Shown here one piece after another: positions 1 to 5,290 of a DNA stretch of 5,375 nucleotides (positions are counted from its first letter, which is position 1; each line of letters begins with the position of its first letter). Under the pieces are notes generated by a model. The model was given only the letters and a program-made list of their open reading frames with translations. It made no database searches and was not told the origin of the DNA. Source of the DNA: SVKR01 sp963649145. GTDB taxonomy: Bacteria > Bacillota > Clostridia > Oscillospirales > Oscillospiraceae. The stretch spans positions 1-5,375 of the forward strand of contig CAVJGI010000123.1 of the NCBI GenBank assembly GCA_963649145.1, read 5' to 3'. A program made the translations under genes and the position numbers.

Positions 1-56
<56 letters not shown>

Positions 57-85
57 ATTATGGCGGCAAAGCTCACGCTTGTCAA
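57..85 (-). promoter_or_regulatory. Predicted sigma-A promoter, divergent from the R-M cassette
   Basis: On the minus strand there is a perfect -35 TTGACA (80-85), a 17-base spacer and a -10 CATAAT (57-62, five of six consensus bases). The start point would fall near position 50, inside the TCTG/CAGA tract. The gene it serves would lie beyond the left edge of the window. The call rests only on the match to consensus and spacing. Confidence 0.6.
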
Positions 86-112
86 CCCCTTTTTCACGAT
101 AACTTTTAAAGT

Positions 113-141
113 AATATAACACAGTTCTCTGAAAAAGGCAA
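113..141 (-). promoter_or_regulatory. Possible second minus-strand promoter
   Basis: The minus strand has a -35-like TTGCCT (136-141), a 17-base spacer and a -10-like TATATT (113-118). It matches consensus less well than the promoter at 57-85, which it would feed into. Its -10 overlaps the left half of the inverted repeat at 115-124. It may be fortuitous in this AT-rich stretch. Confidence 0.3.
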
Positions 142-226
142 GGGGCGTTTTTCAATATGGCGGCTTGCAATTTTTCTGCCAAAAACAGGCGATCTCATCT
201 GGCAATCGCGCGCCGGCTGTGTTATA
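115..226. repeat. 10-base inverted repeat flanking the promoter region
   Basis: TATAACACAG (115-124) and its exact reverse complement CTGTGTTATA (217-226) are 92 bases apart. The right half overlaps the -10 of the R-M promoter and the left half overlaps a possible minus-strand -10. The two halves could be paired operator half-sites or just two related promoter elements on opposite strands. No control-protein gene is visible in the window. Confidence 0.45.
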
Positions 227-228
227 AT
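199..228 (+). promoter_or_regulatory. Predicted promoter of the R-M cassette
   Basis: A perfect -10 TATAAT lies at 223-228, with a -35-like CTGGCA (199-204, four of six consensus bases) at 18-base spacing. An alternative TGGCAA at 17-base spacing is weaker. Transcription would start near 235, leaving a leader of about 30 bases before the GTG at 264. Confidence 0.6.
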
Positions 229-263
229 AACTTATTCTACCAAAAACTCGTGAGGTGGCAGCT

Positions 264-1421
264 GTGAACTATATCGGCTCAAAATACTCCCTGCTGGACT
301 TTCTGACGGAGACGATCGGCGCCGTCGCCGGCGACGTGACGGGGCGGGTCTTCGCCGACCTCTTTGCGGGCACCGGCGTCGTCGGCAGGACCTTCAAGGA
401 GCGCGGCTGCCGCGTCATCGCGAACGACATCCAGTATTATAGCTACGTTCTCTGCCGCCACCTCATCGAAAACGTGCCGCCGCTTGACCTCGGCGGCCTC
501 CCCGCGCGGCTGAACGCGATGCCCGGCGCGGAGGGCTTTGTCTACCGCAGCTACTGCGCCGGCTCCGGCAGCGGCAGGAACTATTACACCGACGAAAACG
601 GCAAAAAATGCGACGCCATCCGGATGGAGCTTGAACGCCTGCGCCGCAGCGGTGAGATCGACGACGACCGCTATTTTTACCTGCTCGCGAGCCTCATCCA
701 GTCCATCGACAAATATGCGAACACCGCCTCGGTCTACGGTGCGTTTCTCAAGCACATCAAGGGCGCGGCGGCGCGCACGATGGAGCTGGAGCTGCTCCCC
801 GTCGTCCCTGGCGAGCGCGGCGAGGCGCATAACGAGAACATCTCCGACCTCATCACCCGCGTCTCCGGCGACATTCTCTACCTCGACCCGCCCTACAACG
901 AGCGGCAGTACGCCGCGAATTACCACGTTTTAGAGACCATCGCGCGCTACGACGCGCCGGAGCTCCATGGCAAGACCGGGCTGCGCGACTATACCGACCA
1001 GCGCAGCGACTTCTGCTCCGCCCGCACCGTGGAGAGCGCCTTCGATGCGCTCGTCAAGAACGCGCAGTTTCACTATATTTTCCTCAGCTACAATAACGAG
1101 GGGCTCATGCCGCTCGAAACGATCCGCCGCGTCATGGAACGCTACGGCCGCTACGACGTGTTCACCCGCGATTACCGCCGCTTCAAGGCGGATACGGACG
1201 AAAACCGCAGCCACAAGAGCGACCGGACGGTCGAGTGTCTCCACTGTCTGGAGAAAAACGACGTCCCGCTTCAGGGCTATCCGCCCCCGCGGGAGGCGCC
1301 GGTTTTCGCCCCCGGCACCAAGGGCGCGCTCTTTCTGGAGCTCGCGCAGCCGGACGCGCGCCGTCAGCCGCGGGGTGGACAGCGGCGAGTTTTCGGGAGA
1401 CCACGCCTCGCTGCAATTTGA
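264..1421 (+). CDS. D12-class DNA adenine-N6 methyltransferase (R-M modification subunit)
   Basis: This enzyme is predicted to transfer a methyl group from S-adenosylmethionine to adenine N6 in a specific DNA site, protecting the host from the nuclease encoded just downstream. Visible motifs, numbered from the GTG at 264: NYIGSK (residues 2-7, motif X), DLFAGTG (32-38, SAM-binding motif I) and DPPYN (208-212, catalytic motif IV). That order is the alpha arrangement of Dam-like D12 enzymes. The region after DPPYN probably holds target recognition. I prefer GTG 264 because GAGGTG at 252-257 is then a ribosome binding site about 6-8 bases upstream. A GTG at 255 would add three residues but would use the binding site as codons. 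The family's usual ending seems to be near VECLHCLEK (about 323-331). The remaining 54 residues or so are a Pro/Arg-rich tail that overlaps the nuclease start in another frame. The target sequence cannot be read from the protein. Confidence 0.9.
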   Translation: MNYIGSKYSLLDFLTETIGAVAGDVTGRVFADLFAGTGVVGRTFKERGCRVIANDIQYYSYVLCRHLIENVPPLDLGGLPARLNAMPGAEGFVYRSYCAGSGSGRNYYTDENGKKCDAIRMELERLRRSGEIDDDRYFYLLASLIQSIDKYANTASVYGAFLKHIKGAAARTMELELLPVVPGERGEAHNENISDLITRVSGDILYLDPPYNERQYAANYHVLETIARYDAPELHGKTGLRDYTDQRSDFCSARTVESAFDALVKNAQFHYIFLSYNNEGLMPLETIRRVMERYGRYDVFTRDYRRFKADTDENRSHKSDRTVECLHCLEKNDVPLQGYPPPREAPVFAPGTKGALFLELAQPDARRQPRGGQRRVFGRPRLAAI

Positions 1422-1920
1422 AAACGGCGGCTCGTTCTTCCGCGGAAACTCGAAGCTCGCGAAATGCTACGTCGTCGAAAAGGACTGCTCCCTCACGCCC
1501 GGCAGCCGCATCGACCGCATCCGCCTCGCCGGTTATCGCGAGAGCGGCGGCGCCGTCGGCATCCAGAGCATCCGCGCCGACATCCGCGAGGCGCTGCGCG
1601 GCAGACGCTGCGTCGTTCTCGGCACCTCAAAGCCGGAGATCGACCACAAAAACGGCTGGAAAAACGACGTGCGCGTCATGACGCCCGCGACCCAGCGGCT
1701 GGAGGATTTTCAGCCGCTCAGCAAGGCGGCGAACGACGCGAAGCGCCAGTTCTGCAAGGAGTGCCGGAAAACAGGAAAACGCTTCGACGCGCGCCGCCTC
1801 GGTTATCCCGTAGGCTGGTGCGCCGGCGGCGAGGTGCACGTCGGCGACACCGACGGCTGCATCGGCTGCTTCTGGTACGACCCGATCGAGTTCCGCAGGC
1901 ACCTGAAATTTGAGCCGTGA
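1375..1920 (+). CDS. HNH-type restriction endonuclease (Type II-like)
   Basis: The reading frame gives a 181-residue protein if it starts at GTG 1375. Near its middle is a beta-beta-alpha-metal (HNH) core: IDHKNG with H91, then FQPLSKAANDAKRQ with N120 and K123. Four cysteines in two CxxC pairs (C127/C130 and C162/C165) look like a structural zinc site. The C-terminal GCFWYDPIEF block closes the domain. The N-terminal half (FENGGSFF, then VEKDCSLTPGSRIDRIRLAGY) is presumably for DNA recognition. It directly follows and overlaps the methyltransferase by 47 bases in the +1 frame, the usual pairing of a Type II R-M system, so it likely cuts unmodified DNA at the same site. The start is uncertain: no clear ribosome binding site precedes GTG 1375, so translation may be coupled to the upstream gene. 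The frame stays open upstream to 967, but that part looks like an out-of-frame shadow of the methyltransferase. Short asymmetric-site HNH enzymes such as HpyAV are a possible comparison from memory, not established here. Confidence 0.82.
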   Translation: MDSGEFSGDHASLQFENGGSFFRGNSKLAKCYVVEKDCSLTPGSRIDRIRLAGYRESGGAVGIQSIRADIREALRGRRCVVLGTSKPEIDHKNGWKNDVRVMTPATQRLEDFQPLSKAANDAKRQFCKECRKTGKRFDARRLGYPVGWCAGGEVHVGDTDGCIGCFWYDPIEFRRHLKFEP

Positions 1921-3670
1921 ATAGAAAAGCCCCCGGCAGCTCCCGTTTCGTGAGCCGCCGGGGGTGGTTTTGTGTCGGGGTGCCGCCGACGCGGGCATTC
2001 ACCTTGCTCTCCGCGATCTCCTCCGGCGTCTGGCGCTGAATGCCCTGCGCCTCCTCGCTCTGCCGCGCCAGCTCCGCGAGCTGCTCCAGATCGCCCCGGA
2101 TCGCCTCGGCGTTGTCCTCGACAGTCTCCCTCGCGTTCTCCCTCGGCACCTCCCGGAAGCGCTCCTCCGTAGCCTTCTGGAACTGCGTGACGAAGTTCAG
2201 CAGCTCGTCCTGCGTTTTGCCCTCGCTGACGGAATACCGGAAGCGGGCGACGTCGGAAACATAAGGCTGCTTGCCCTCCTCGAAATACGCCCTGATATCG
2301 TTCAGCACCTTGTTTGCGTGCGTCCCTCTCGGATACTCCGTGCTGAAAACGGTGCTGCCGTCCGGGGTGTCCAAGTCCAAAATAACCTCGCCCCGCTGCT
2401 TGCTGATGAAGTCGGACAGCGTGTCAAGCTGTGCCTCGGTGGGCATAACGGAAAGGTTGATGCCACCGCTCTTCGGAGAAATGCGAATGTTGCCCTCGGA
2501 CATAAACTGCACCATACTGCCGCTGTAATCCCCTCCGCCGTAGTCCTCGCCCAGAGCGTCGCCGATGTCGCGATGGTCCACGGTCCGGTAGCCGCCGGGA
2601 CCGCCCTCGTGCCTGCCGGAAAAGTCCAGCCGTTTGCCGTCTGTGGTGATATATCCGGTCTCCGACCACTTGTAAGTGCGTCCGAAATAGTCGACCGCAT
2701 CCTTGACGTGCTGCCGCTTTTCCTCGGCGGTGTATTCGGTGACGGAAAACTGCTGCTTGGAATACTCCTGCAAGCTCTTCTTCCACTCCGGAAGTGCGCT
2801 GCTCTCGGCGTTCTCAGAAGTGTAAATCCGATCTCCCGAATTTTCCCACTTGACATTTTCCCAGAAGTTGCGTATATTATTAGCGAAGTCAGCTTCTCGT
2901 ATGACACTTCGCCAATTGGCGGCGGAGCCCCCAGCGAGAATTGCTTGACTTCTTTTTTTGTCAAAATACAGCAACCTTCCGTCGATGCCTGCCTGCTCAA
3001 TGTCTTTTGACAGAGCCGCGCGATCATAACTGGTTATGACTTTGTTCGCGTCGATTTTTCTTCCATTAAAAAAACTTCTCGTGTTCAGAGCTTCAACCAC
3101 GACGATATTACCGTCTGCTCCTACTTCATCCGTCACGAGAACAATATGGTTGGAGCGTTTTCCGTTTTCATCTCCGGTGTCCGCAAACGCGACAACAGGA
3201 TTTTCCGAAGCTACAAGCGCCCTTTTCAAGCCATTCGGACCGAGCCCGTGGTAGTTTGTTCCCTCACGGTATCTTCCGGCTGCGCGGGCTTCTTCCTCTG
3301 TTGCCATTGCAGAATACGCTTTGCTTACCGGCATGGTAACAGTGAGTGCGTCGGCGCCGATAACATCCGTCAGGAAATTGGAGGTTTCGCCGATATAGAC
3401 TTCGCCGCTGTCTCCTTTGTACCTACCATCCAGCACTCTCTGCAAATCAGAGTCCAGCGTCTCACTGACACTATACTGCCACGCATCCGCAACCTCGCCA
3501 TCGTTCCCGACGCCCTGCTGCCCGTCCAGCTCCGCAAGCCCGTTGCGCAGCAGCTCGTCCACGCGCGCCGGGGCGACGCTCTTCCAGCGCAGGCCCGGAA
3601 CGTCCTTGTAAGACTCCCGTTTCCGCCGCTCTTCCTCGGTCTCCTGCCGGAAAAGCCAGCCGCTTTCCAC
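1718..3670 (-). CDS. Truncated phage-derived protein with MuF-C-like and polyvalent-protein domains
   Basis: The open frame gives 650 residues from GTG 3670. Residues about 74-240 (GEVYIGETSNFL, then HGLGPNGLKRAL, then NHIVLVTDE and NKVITSYDR) resemble the MuF C-terminal domain found at the end of phage minor head proteins and toxin-like proteins. Residues about 313-472 (YFGRTYKWSETGYITTDGKR, then FSGRHEGGPGG, then a VILDLDTPDG and TEYPRGT block) resemble a domain common in large polyvalent proteins of Clostridia phages and mobile elements. Residues about 485-560 are Glu/Arg/Gln-rich and probably helical. From about residue 567 onward the frame crosses the terminator at 1930-1964 and then reads the antisense strand of the nuclease, turning into Arg/Ser-rich low-complexity text, so the last 84 or so residues are read-through and the true gene is 3'-truncated. 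The start at GTG 3670 lies inside a frameshifted duplicate and is not convincing either. Its function is unknown; it is probably a decayed gene fragment. The domain names are from memory of the families. Confidence 0.6.
   Translation of the reverse strand: MESGWLFRQETEEERRKRESYKDVPGLRWKSVAPARVDELLRNGLAELDGQQGVGNDGEVADAWQYSVSETLDSDLQRVLDGRYKGDSGEVYIGETSNFLTDVIGADALTVTMPVSKAYSAMATEEEARAAGRYREGTNYHGLGPNGLKRALVASENPVVAFADTGDENGKRSNHIVLVTDEVGADGNIVVVEALNTRSFFNGRKIDANKVITSYDRAALSKDIEQAGIDGRLLYFDKKRSQAILAGGSAANWRSVIREADFANNIRNFWENVKWENSGDRIYTSENAESSALPEWKKSLQEYSKQQFSVTEYTAEEKRQHVKDAVDYFGRTYKWSETGYITTDGKRLDFSGRHEGGPGGYRTVDHRDIGDALGEDYGGGDYSGSMVQFMSEGNIRISPKSGGINLSVMPTEAQLDTLSDFISKQRGEVILDLDTPDGSTVFSTEYPRGTHANKVLNDIRAYFEEGKQPYVSDVARFRYSVSEGKTQDELLNFVTQFQKATEERFREVPRENARETVEDNAEAIRGDLEQLAELARQSEEAQGIQRQTPEEIAESKVNARVGGTPTQNHPRRLTKRELPGAFLFTAQISGACGTRSGRTRSSRCSRRCRRRAPRRRRTSLRDNRGGARRSVFLFSGTPCRTGASRRSPPC
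1930..1964 (+). terminator. Intrinsic terminator of the R-M cassette, possibly bidirectional
   Basis: A 13-position stem with one mismatch (1930-1942 with 1952-1964) and a 9-base loop starts 9 bases after the nuclease stop codon. GGTTTT follows on the + strand. On the minus strand the hairpin is followed by CTTTTC, so it could also stop leftward transcription coming from the phage-derived gene. Confidence 0.8.
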
Positions 3671-3830
3671 CCGTGGTGATATGTCCTATCTCCGACTACT
3701 TGTACGTGCGTCCGAAATAATCTCCCGCATCCTTGAAGCTCCGCCGCTTTTCCTCGGCAGTGTATTCGCTGACGGAAAACTTGTTATTGACTTTTACGCC
3801 GGAATTGCGTAAACTACTATCAGAAGAAGC
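3643..3830 (-). pseudogene. Relic second copy of the polyvalent-protein domain
   Basis: Bases 3643-3780 are a diverged duplicate of 2612-2750 inside the downstream gene; over 3671-3780 I count 95 of 110 identical bases with no gap. Translated on the minus strand it reads FSVSEYTAEEKRRSFKDAG, then DYFGRTYK, then a TAG stop where the intact copy has Trp, then SEIGHITTGGKRLAF. The intact copy reads FSVTEYTAEEKRQHVKDAV and so on. A one-base deletion near 3655 then shifts the frame, which is what opens the frame beginning at GTG 3670. An open frame without stops continues on the 5' side back to about 3890, but I see no recognisable domain in it. Duplicated segments in such long genes are commonly domain repeats or remnants of a neighbouring paralogue. 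Confidence 0.75.
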
Positions 3831-3893
3831 AACCCCCCGCGGGCCGTCGCCATGGCTGGCGCGTGAGCCCTTTATTTTGGGGTGGCTTCTTCT
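3822..3893. other. Long nested inverted repeat of unknown role
   Basis: AGAAGAAGCAACCCC (3822-3836) pairs with GGGGTGGCTTCTTCT (3879-3893), 14 of 15 positions. Inside it GGGC (3841-3844) can pair with GCCC (3867-3870), and CGCCA (3848-3852) with TGGCG (3857-3861) around a TGGC loop. On the + strand the structure ends in a pyrimidine-rich run (TTCTTCTTTCC). It could be a terminator, a leader structure, a small RNA or a mobile-element end. Nothing in the window decides between these. Confidence 0.5.
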
Positions 3894-3926
3894 TTCCTAT
3901 GTCCGAAGTTCTATGTTGTCATTCCT

Positions 3927-3953
3927 AAAAAACCCACCGGCAAAGCCGGTGGG
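3927..3953 (-). terminator. Intrinsic terminator after the NUDIX gene
   Basis: A perfect 9-base-pair stem (CCCACCGGC 3933-3941 with GCCGGTGGG 3945-3953) around a 3-base loop is followed on the minus strand by six T residues (3927-3932). It begins 8 bases after the NUDIX stop codon and closes the minus-strand gene block. Confidence 0.92.
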
Positions 3954-3960
3954 TCAAAAT

Positions 3961-4374
3961 TTATTTCAGCCGCTTCAAAAACTCATCAGCGCGGCGCAAA
4001 ACGGACCTGTCCGATGAGAAGGTCAGCGCCGCAACCGCGTCATTGAGGGGCAGCCAGCGGATCTCGCGGACCTCTTCCTCCTGCGGCGTCACGTCCATGA
4101 TCGACGCGCGGGCGAGGAAAAACACAACGGTCTTCCAATGCCCCTCGCAGGGGCTGTACTCGGTGGTTTTCCGGAAGCCGCGCACAAACTCGACTTCAAG
4201 TCCCGTCTCCTCGCGGATCTCACGCGCGGCGGTCTGGCGCTCGGATTCCTCGCCCTCGACGTGCCCCTTGCAGAGCGAGGTATGCGAGCCTTTCCGCATC
4301 CGCTCGACGAGGTAGAAGCGCCGCCCGTCCTTCTCCGTGAAGATCACGGCGCCGCAGCTTTTTTCGTAGATCAT
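3961..4374 (-). CDS. NUDIX hydrolase
   Basis: The 137-residue protein carries a complete Nudix box, GX5EX7REUXEEXGU: G37, E43, then REIREETGL at 51-59, whose glutamates bind the catalytic divalent metal. Family members hydrolyse nucleoside diphosphates linked to another group. The N-terminal KSCGAVIF segment, the KGHVEGEE motif and the short length resemble bacterial diadenosine tetraphosphate (Ap4A) hydrolases, but the substrate is not proven, and the WGFPKGH-type sequence usual before the box is HTSLCKGH here. The ATG at 4374 is supported by a GGGAGGG-type ribosome binding site on the minus strand near 4382-4388, about 8 bases upstream. It lies 63 bases after the GNAT gene on the same strand with no clear terminator between, so the two are probably co-transcribed. 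The cytoplasmic location follows from the absence of a signal peptide or membrane segment. Confidence 0.9.
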   Translation of the reverse strand: MIYEKSCGAVIFTEKDGRRFYLVERMRKGSHTSLCKGHVEGEESERQTAAREIREETGLEVEFVRGFRKTTEYSPCEGHWKTVVFFLARASIMDVTPQEEEVREIRWLPLNDAVAALTFSSDRSVLRRADEFLKRLK

Positions 4375-4437
4375 AAAAATTCCCTCCCCGGCGAAGCGCC
4401 GTCTTTTGCTCCAACAGACAAACAGGCTGCATCACTT

Positions 4438-4917
4438 TTACAGTTCGTAGACCGCCACGATTTCATTCCCACACTTCTCGCCGTTTTCAACGAAACCGAA
4501 TTTTCGGTAAAGTTCCCGCGCGCGGGTGTTTTCCGGCTCGTAGGAGAGCCAGACCATTCGGGCAGGACCGAAGGGGAAGCTGCGGATCAGCTGCAACGCC
4601 GCATCCAGCGTCTGCTTGCCGAGCCCGCGGCGCTGAAAACGCTTATCGAGCATCAGGCGCCAGATACTGTAGTTTTCCTTGATCAGCACGCTTTCATCCT
4701 CGTTGCAGACCGTGCCCTTGCCGATCATCAAGAATCCGATCAGCACGTCATCGTTATAAACGGCAAGCGGCAGCGCGTTGCCGCCCTCGTTTCGCGTGGC
4801 ATAAGCCTCCGCAAGGCTTTGGATGTTTTCGGCAACGAAATCCTTCTGCTCATCAAAGGGCTCCAGTGCGCAGACCTTCCAGATATTTTTGTTTGTAACT
4901 TCCTCAAAGTGTATCAT
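4438..4917 (-). CDS. GNAT-family N-acetyltransferase
   Basis: The 159-residue protein is predicted to move an acetyl group from acetyl-CoA to an amine. The acetyl-CoA pyrophosphate loop is visible as QRRGLG (95-100, the Q/RxxGxG/A signature) followed by a helix. The C-terminal YEPENTRARELYRKFGF (126-142) contains the conserved Asn and the Tyr that usually acts as general acid. The N-terminal EEQ-like stretch (DEQKDFVAENIQSLAEAY, 22-39) resembles polyamine (spermine/spermidine) acetyltransferases of the BltD/PaiA type, so a polyamine substrate is a reasonable guess but no more. The ATG at 4917 has a GGAG ribosome binding site (4924-4927 on the opposite strand), 6 bases upstream. It begins 50 bases after the tRNA terminator. 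I see only a weak -10-like TAAGAT in that gap, so its promoter is unclear. Confidence 0.88.
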   Translation of the reverse strand: MIHFEEVTNKNIWKVCALEPFDEQKDFVAENIQSLAEAYATRNEGGNALPLAVYNDDVLIGFLMIGKGTVCNEDESVLIKENYSIWRLMLDKRFQRRGLGKQTLDAALQLIRSFPFGPARMVWLSYEPENTRARELYRKFGFVENGEKCGNEIVAVYEL

Positions 4918-4966
4918 AAAAAACTCCGTGACATCTTACGAGGCAAAAAAATCAAAATGAAAAGGA

Positions 4967-4994
4967 AAACACCCGCACAGTTGTGCGGGTGTTT
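4967..4994 (-). terminator. Intrinsic terminator of the tRNA cluster
   Basis: ACACCCGCAC (4969-4978 with the flanking A) pairs with GTGCGGGTGT (4983-4992 with the flanking T's), giving a 12-base-pair stem with a 4-base loop (4979-4982). It is followed on the minus strand by TTTTCCTTTT. Its 5' edge touches the encoded CCA end of tRNA-Trp. Confidence 0.88.
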
Positions 4995-5069
4995 GGCAGG
5001 GGTTGAAGGGATCGAACCCTCGGCCTACGGTTTTGGAGACCGCCGCTCTACCAGCTGAGCTAAACCCCT
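4994..5069 (-). tRNA. tRNA-Trp (anticodon CCA)
   Basis: The minus-strand gene folds as a standard 76-base tRNA including an encoded CCA end. The acceptor stem AGGGGTT/AACCCCT (5063-5069 with 4998-5004) is perfect, the discriminator is G, and CCA is encoded at 4994-4996. The anticodon loop CTCCAAA gives anticodon CCA, which reads UGG (Trp). The T loop GGTTCGATCCC is normal. It is 16 bases downstream of the CAT tRNA and directly precedes the cluster terminator. Confidence 0.96.
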
Positions 5070-5085
5070 ATATAAACTTAAAAGG

Positions 5086-5162
5086 TGGTGGGCCTTCAGG
5101 GACTTGAACCCGGGACCGACCGGTTATGAGCCGGCTGCTCTGACCAACTGAGCTAAAGGCCC
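5086..5162 (-). tRNA. tRNA-Met (anticodon CAT); features favour tRNA-Ile2
   Basis: The 77-base gene has acceptor stem GGGCCTT/AAGGCCC, discriminator A and an encoded CCA at 5086-5088. The anticodon loop CTCATAA gives CAT. It is not an initiator: position 1 pairs with 72 as G-C, and the anticodon stem (GCCGG/CCGGT) lacks the three stacked G-C pairs. Two acceptor pairs, C4-G69 and C5-G68, are those known to mark tRNA-Ile2 for lysidine modification by TilS. The sequence also resembles the B. subtilis tRNA-Ile2 that I remember (GGACCTT acceptor, GGCTCATAACCG arm). By anticodon alone annotation tools would say Met; on these features isoleucine (AUA) is at least as likely. Confidence 0.92.
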
Positions 5163-5174
5163 ATAATCCTTGCG

Positions 5175-5204
5175 AAAAATGCCGCCGCTCATCGCGGCGG
5201 CATT
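5175..5204 (-). terminator. Intrinsic terminator-like hairpin between tRNA-Asn and the CAT tRNA
   Basis: A perfect 11-base-pair stem, AATGCCGCCGC (5178-5188) with GCGGCGGCATT (5194-5204), has a 5-base loop and is followed on the minus strand by a run of T's (5175-5179). The shape is a classic intrinsic terminator, yet two more tRNA genes follow within 12 bases on the same strand with no room for a normal promoter between. Confidence 0.75.
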
Positions 5205-5211
5205 CCGCTTC

Positions 5212-5287
5212 TGGCGCCTCCTGTAGGACTCGAACCTACGACACCGCGGTTAACAGCCGCGTGCTCTACCGACTGAGCTAAGGAGGC
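5212..5287 (-). tRNA. tRNA-Asn (anticodon GTT)
   Basis: The 76-base minus-strand gene has acceptor stem GCCTCCT/AGGAGGC (5281-5287 with 5216-5222), discriminator G and encoded CCA at 5212-5214. The anticodon arm CGCGG CTGTTAA CCGCG gives anticodon GTT, which reads AAC/AAU (Asn). D and T arms are regular (GTTCGAGTCC). It lies 35 bases after the 5S rRNA 3' end, the common rRNA-tRNA operon arrangement. Confidence 0.96.
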
Positions 5288-5290
5288 ATG

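Noticed and set aside
59..164. 9-base direct repeat TATGGCGGC (59-67 and 156-164)
   Set aside because: It is too short and isolated to support an operator or attachment-site call. No third copy was seen near the cassette end.
279..926. Minus-strand open frame opposite the methyltransferase
   Set aside because: It is a GC-rich shadow. The methyltransferase motifs on the + strand are unambiguous.
967..1374. Upstream extension of the nuclease frame
   Set aside because: It overlaps the conserved methyltransferase body in another frame and reads as Arg/Ser/Ala-rich sequence. Protein-like sequence in this frame begins only near GTG 1375.
1964..3010. Long + strand open frame (348 residues)
   Set aside because: It is the antisense of the MuF-C/polyvalent-protein frame, which has recognisable domains on the minus strand. 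The + frame is Leu/Arg/Ala-rich and shows no motif.
4389..4401. Small hairpin CGGCG/CGCCG between the GNAT and NUDIX genes
   Set aside because: A 5-base-pair stem without a T run next to the ribosome binding site is too weak to call as a terminator or regulator.
4138..5058. Long + strand open frame (306 residues)
   Set aside because: It runs antisense to the NUDIX and GNAT genes and into tRNA-Trp. Both of those have complete family motifs and ribosome binding sites on the minus strand.
4994..5287. tRNA genes as an attachment site for the phage-derived segment
   Set aside because: I found no duplicate of a tRNA 3' end elsewhere in the window, and two ordinary genes lie between the tRNAs and the phage-derived segment.
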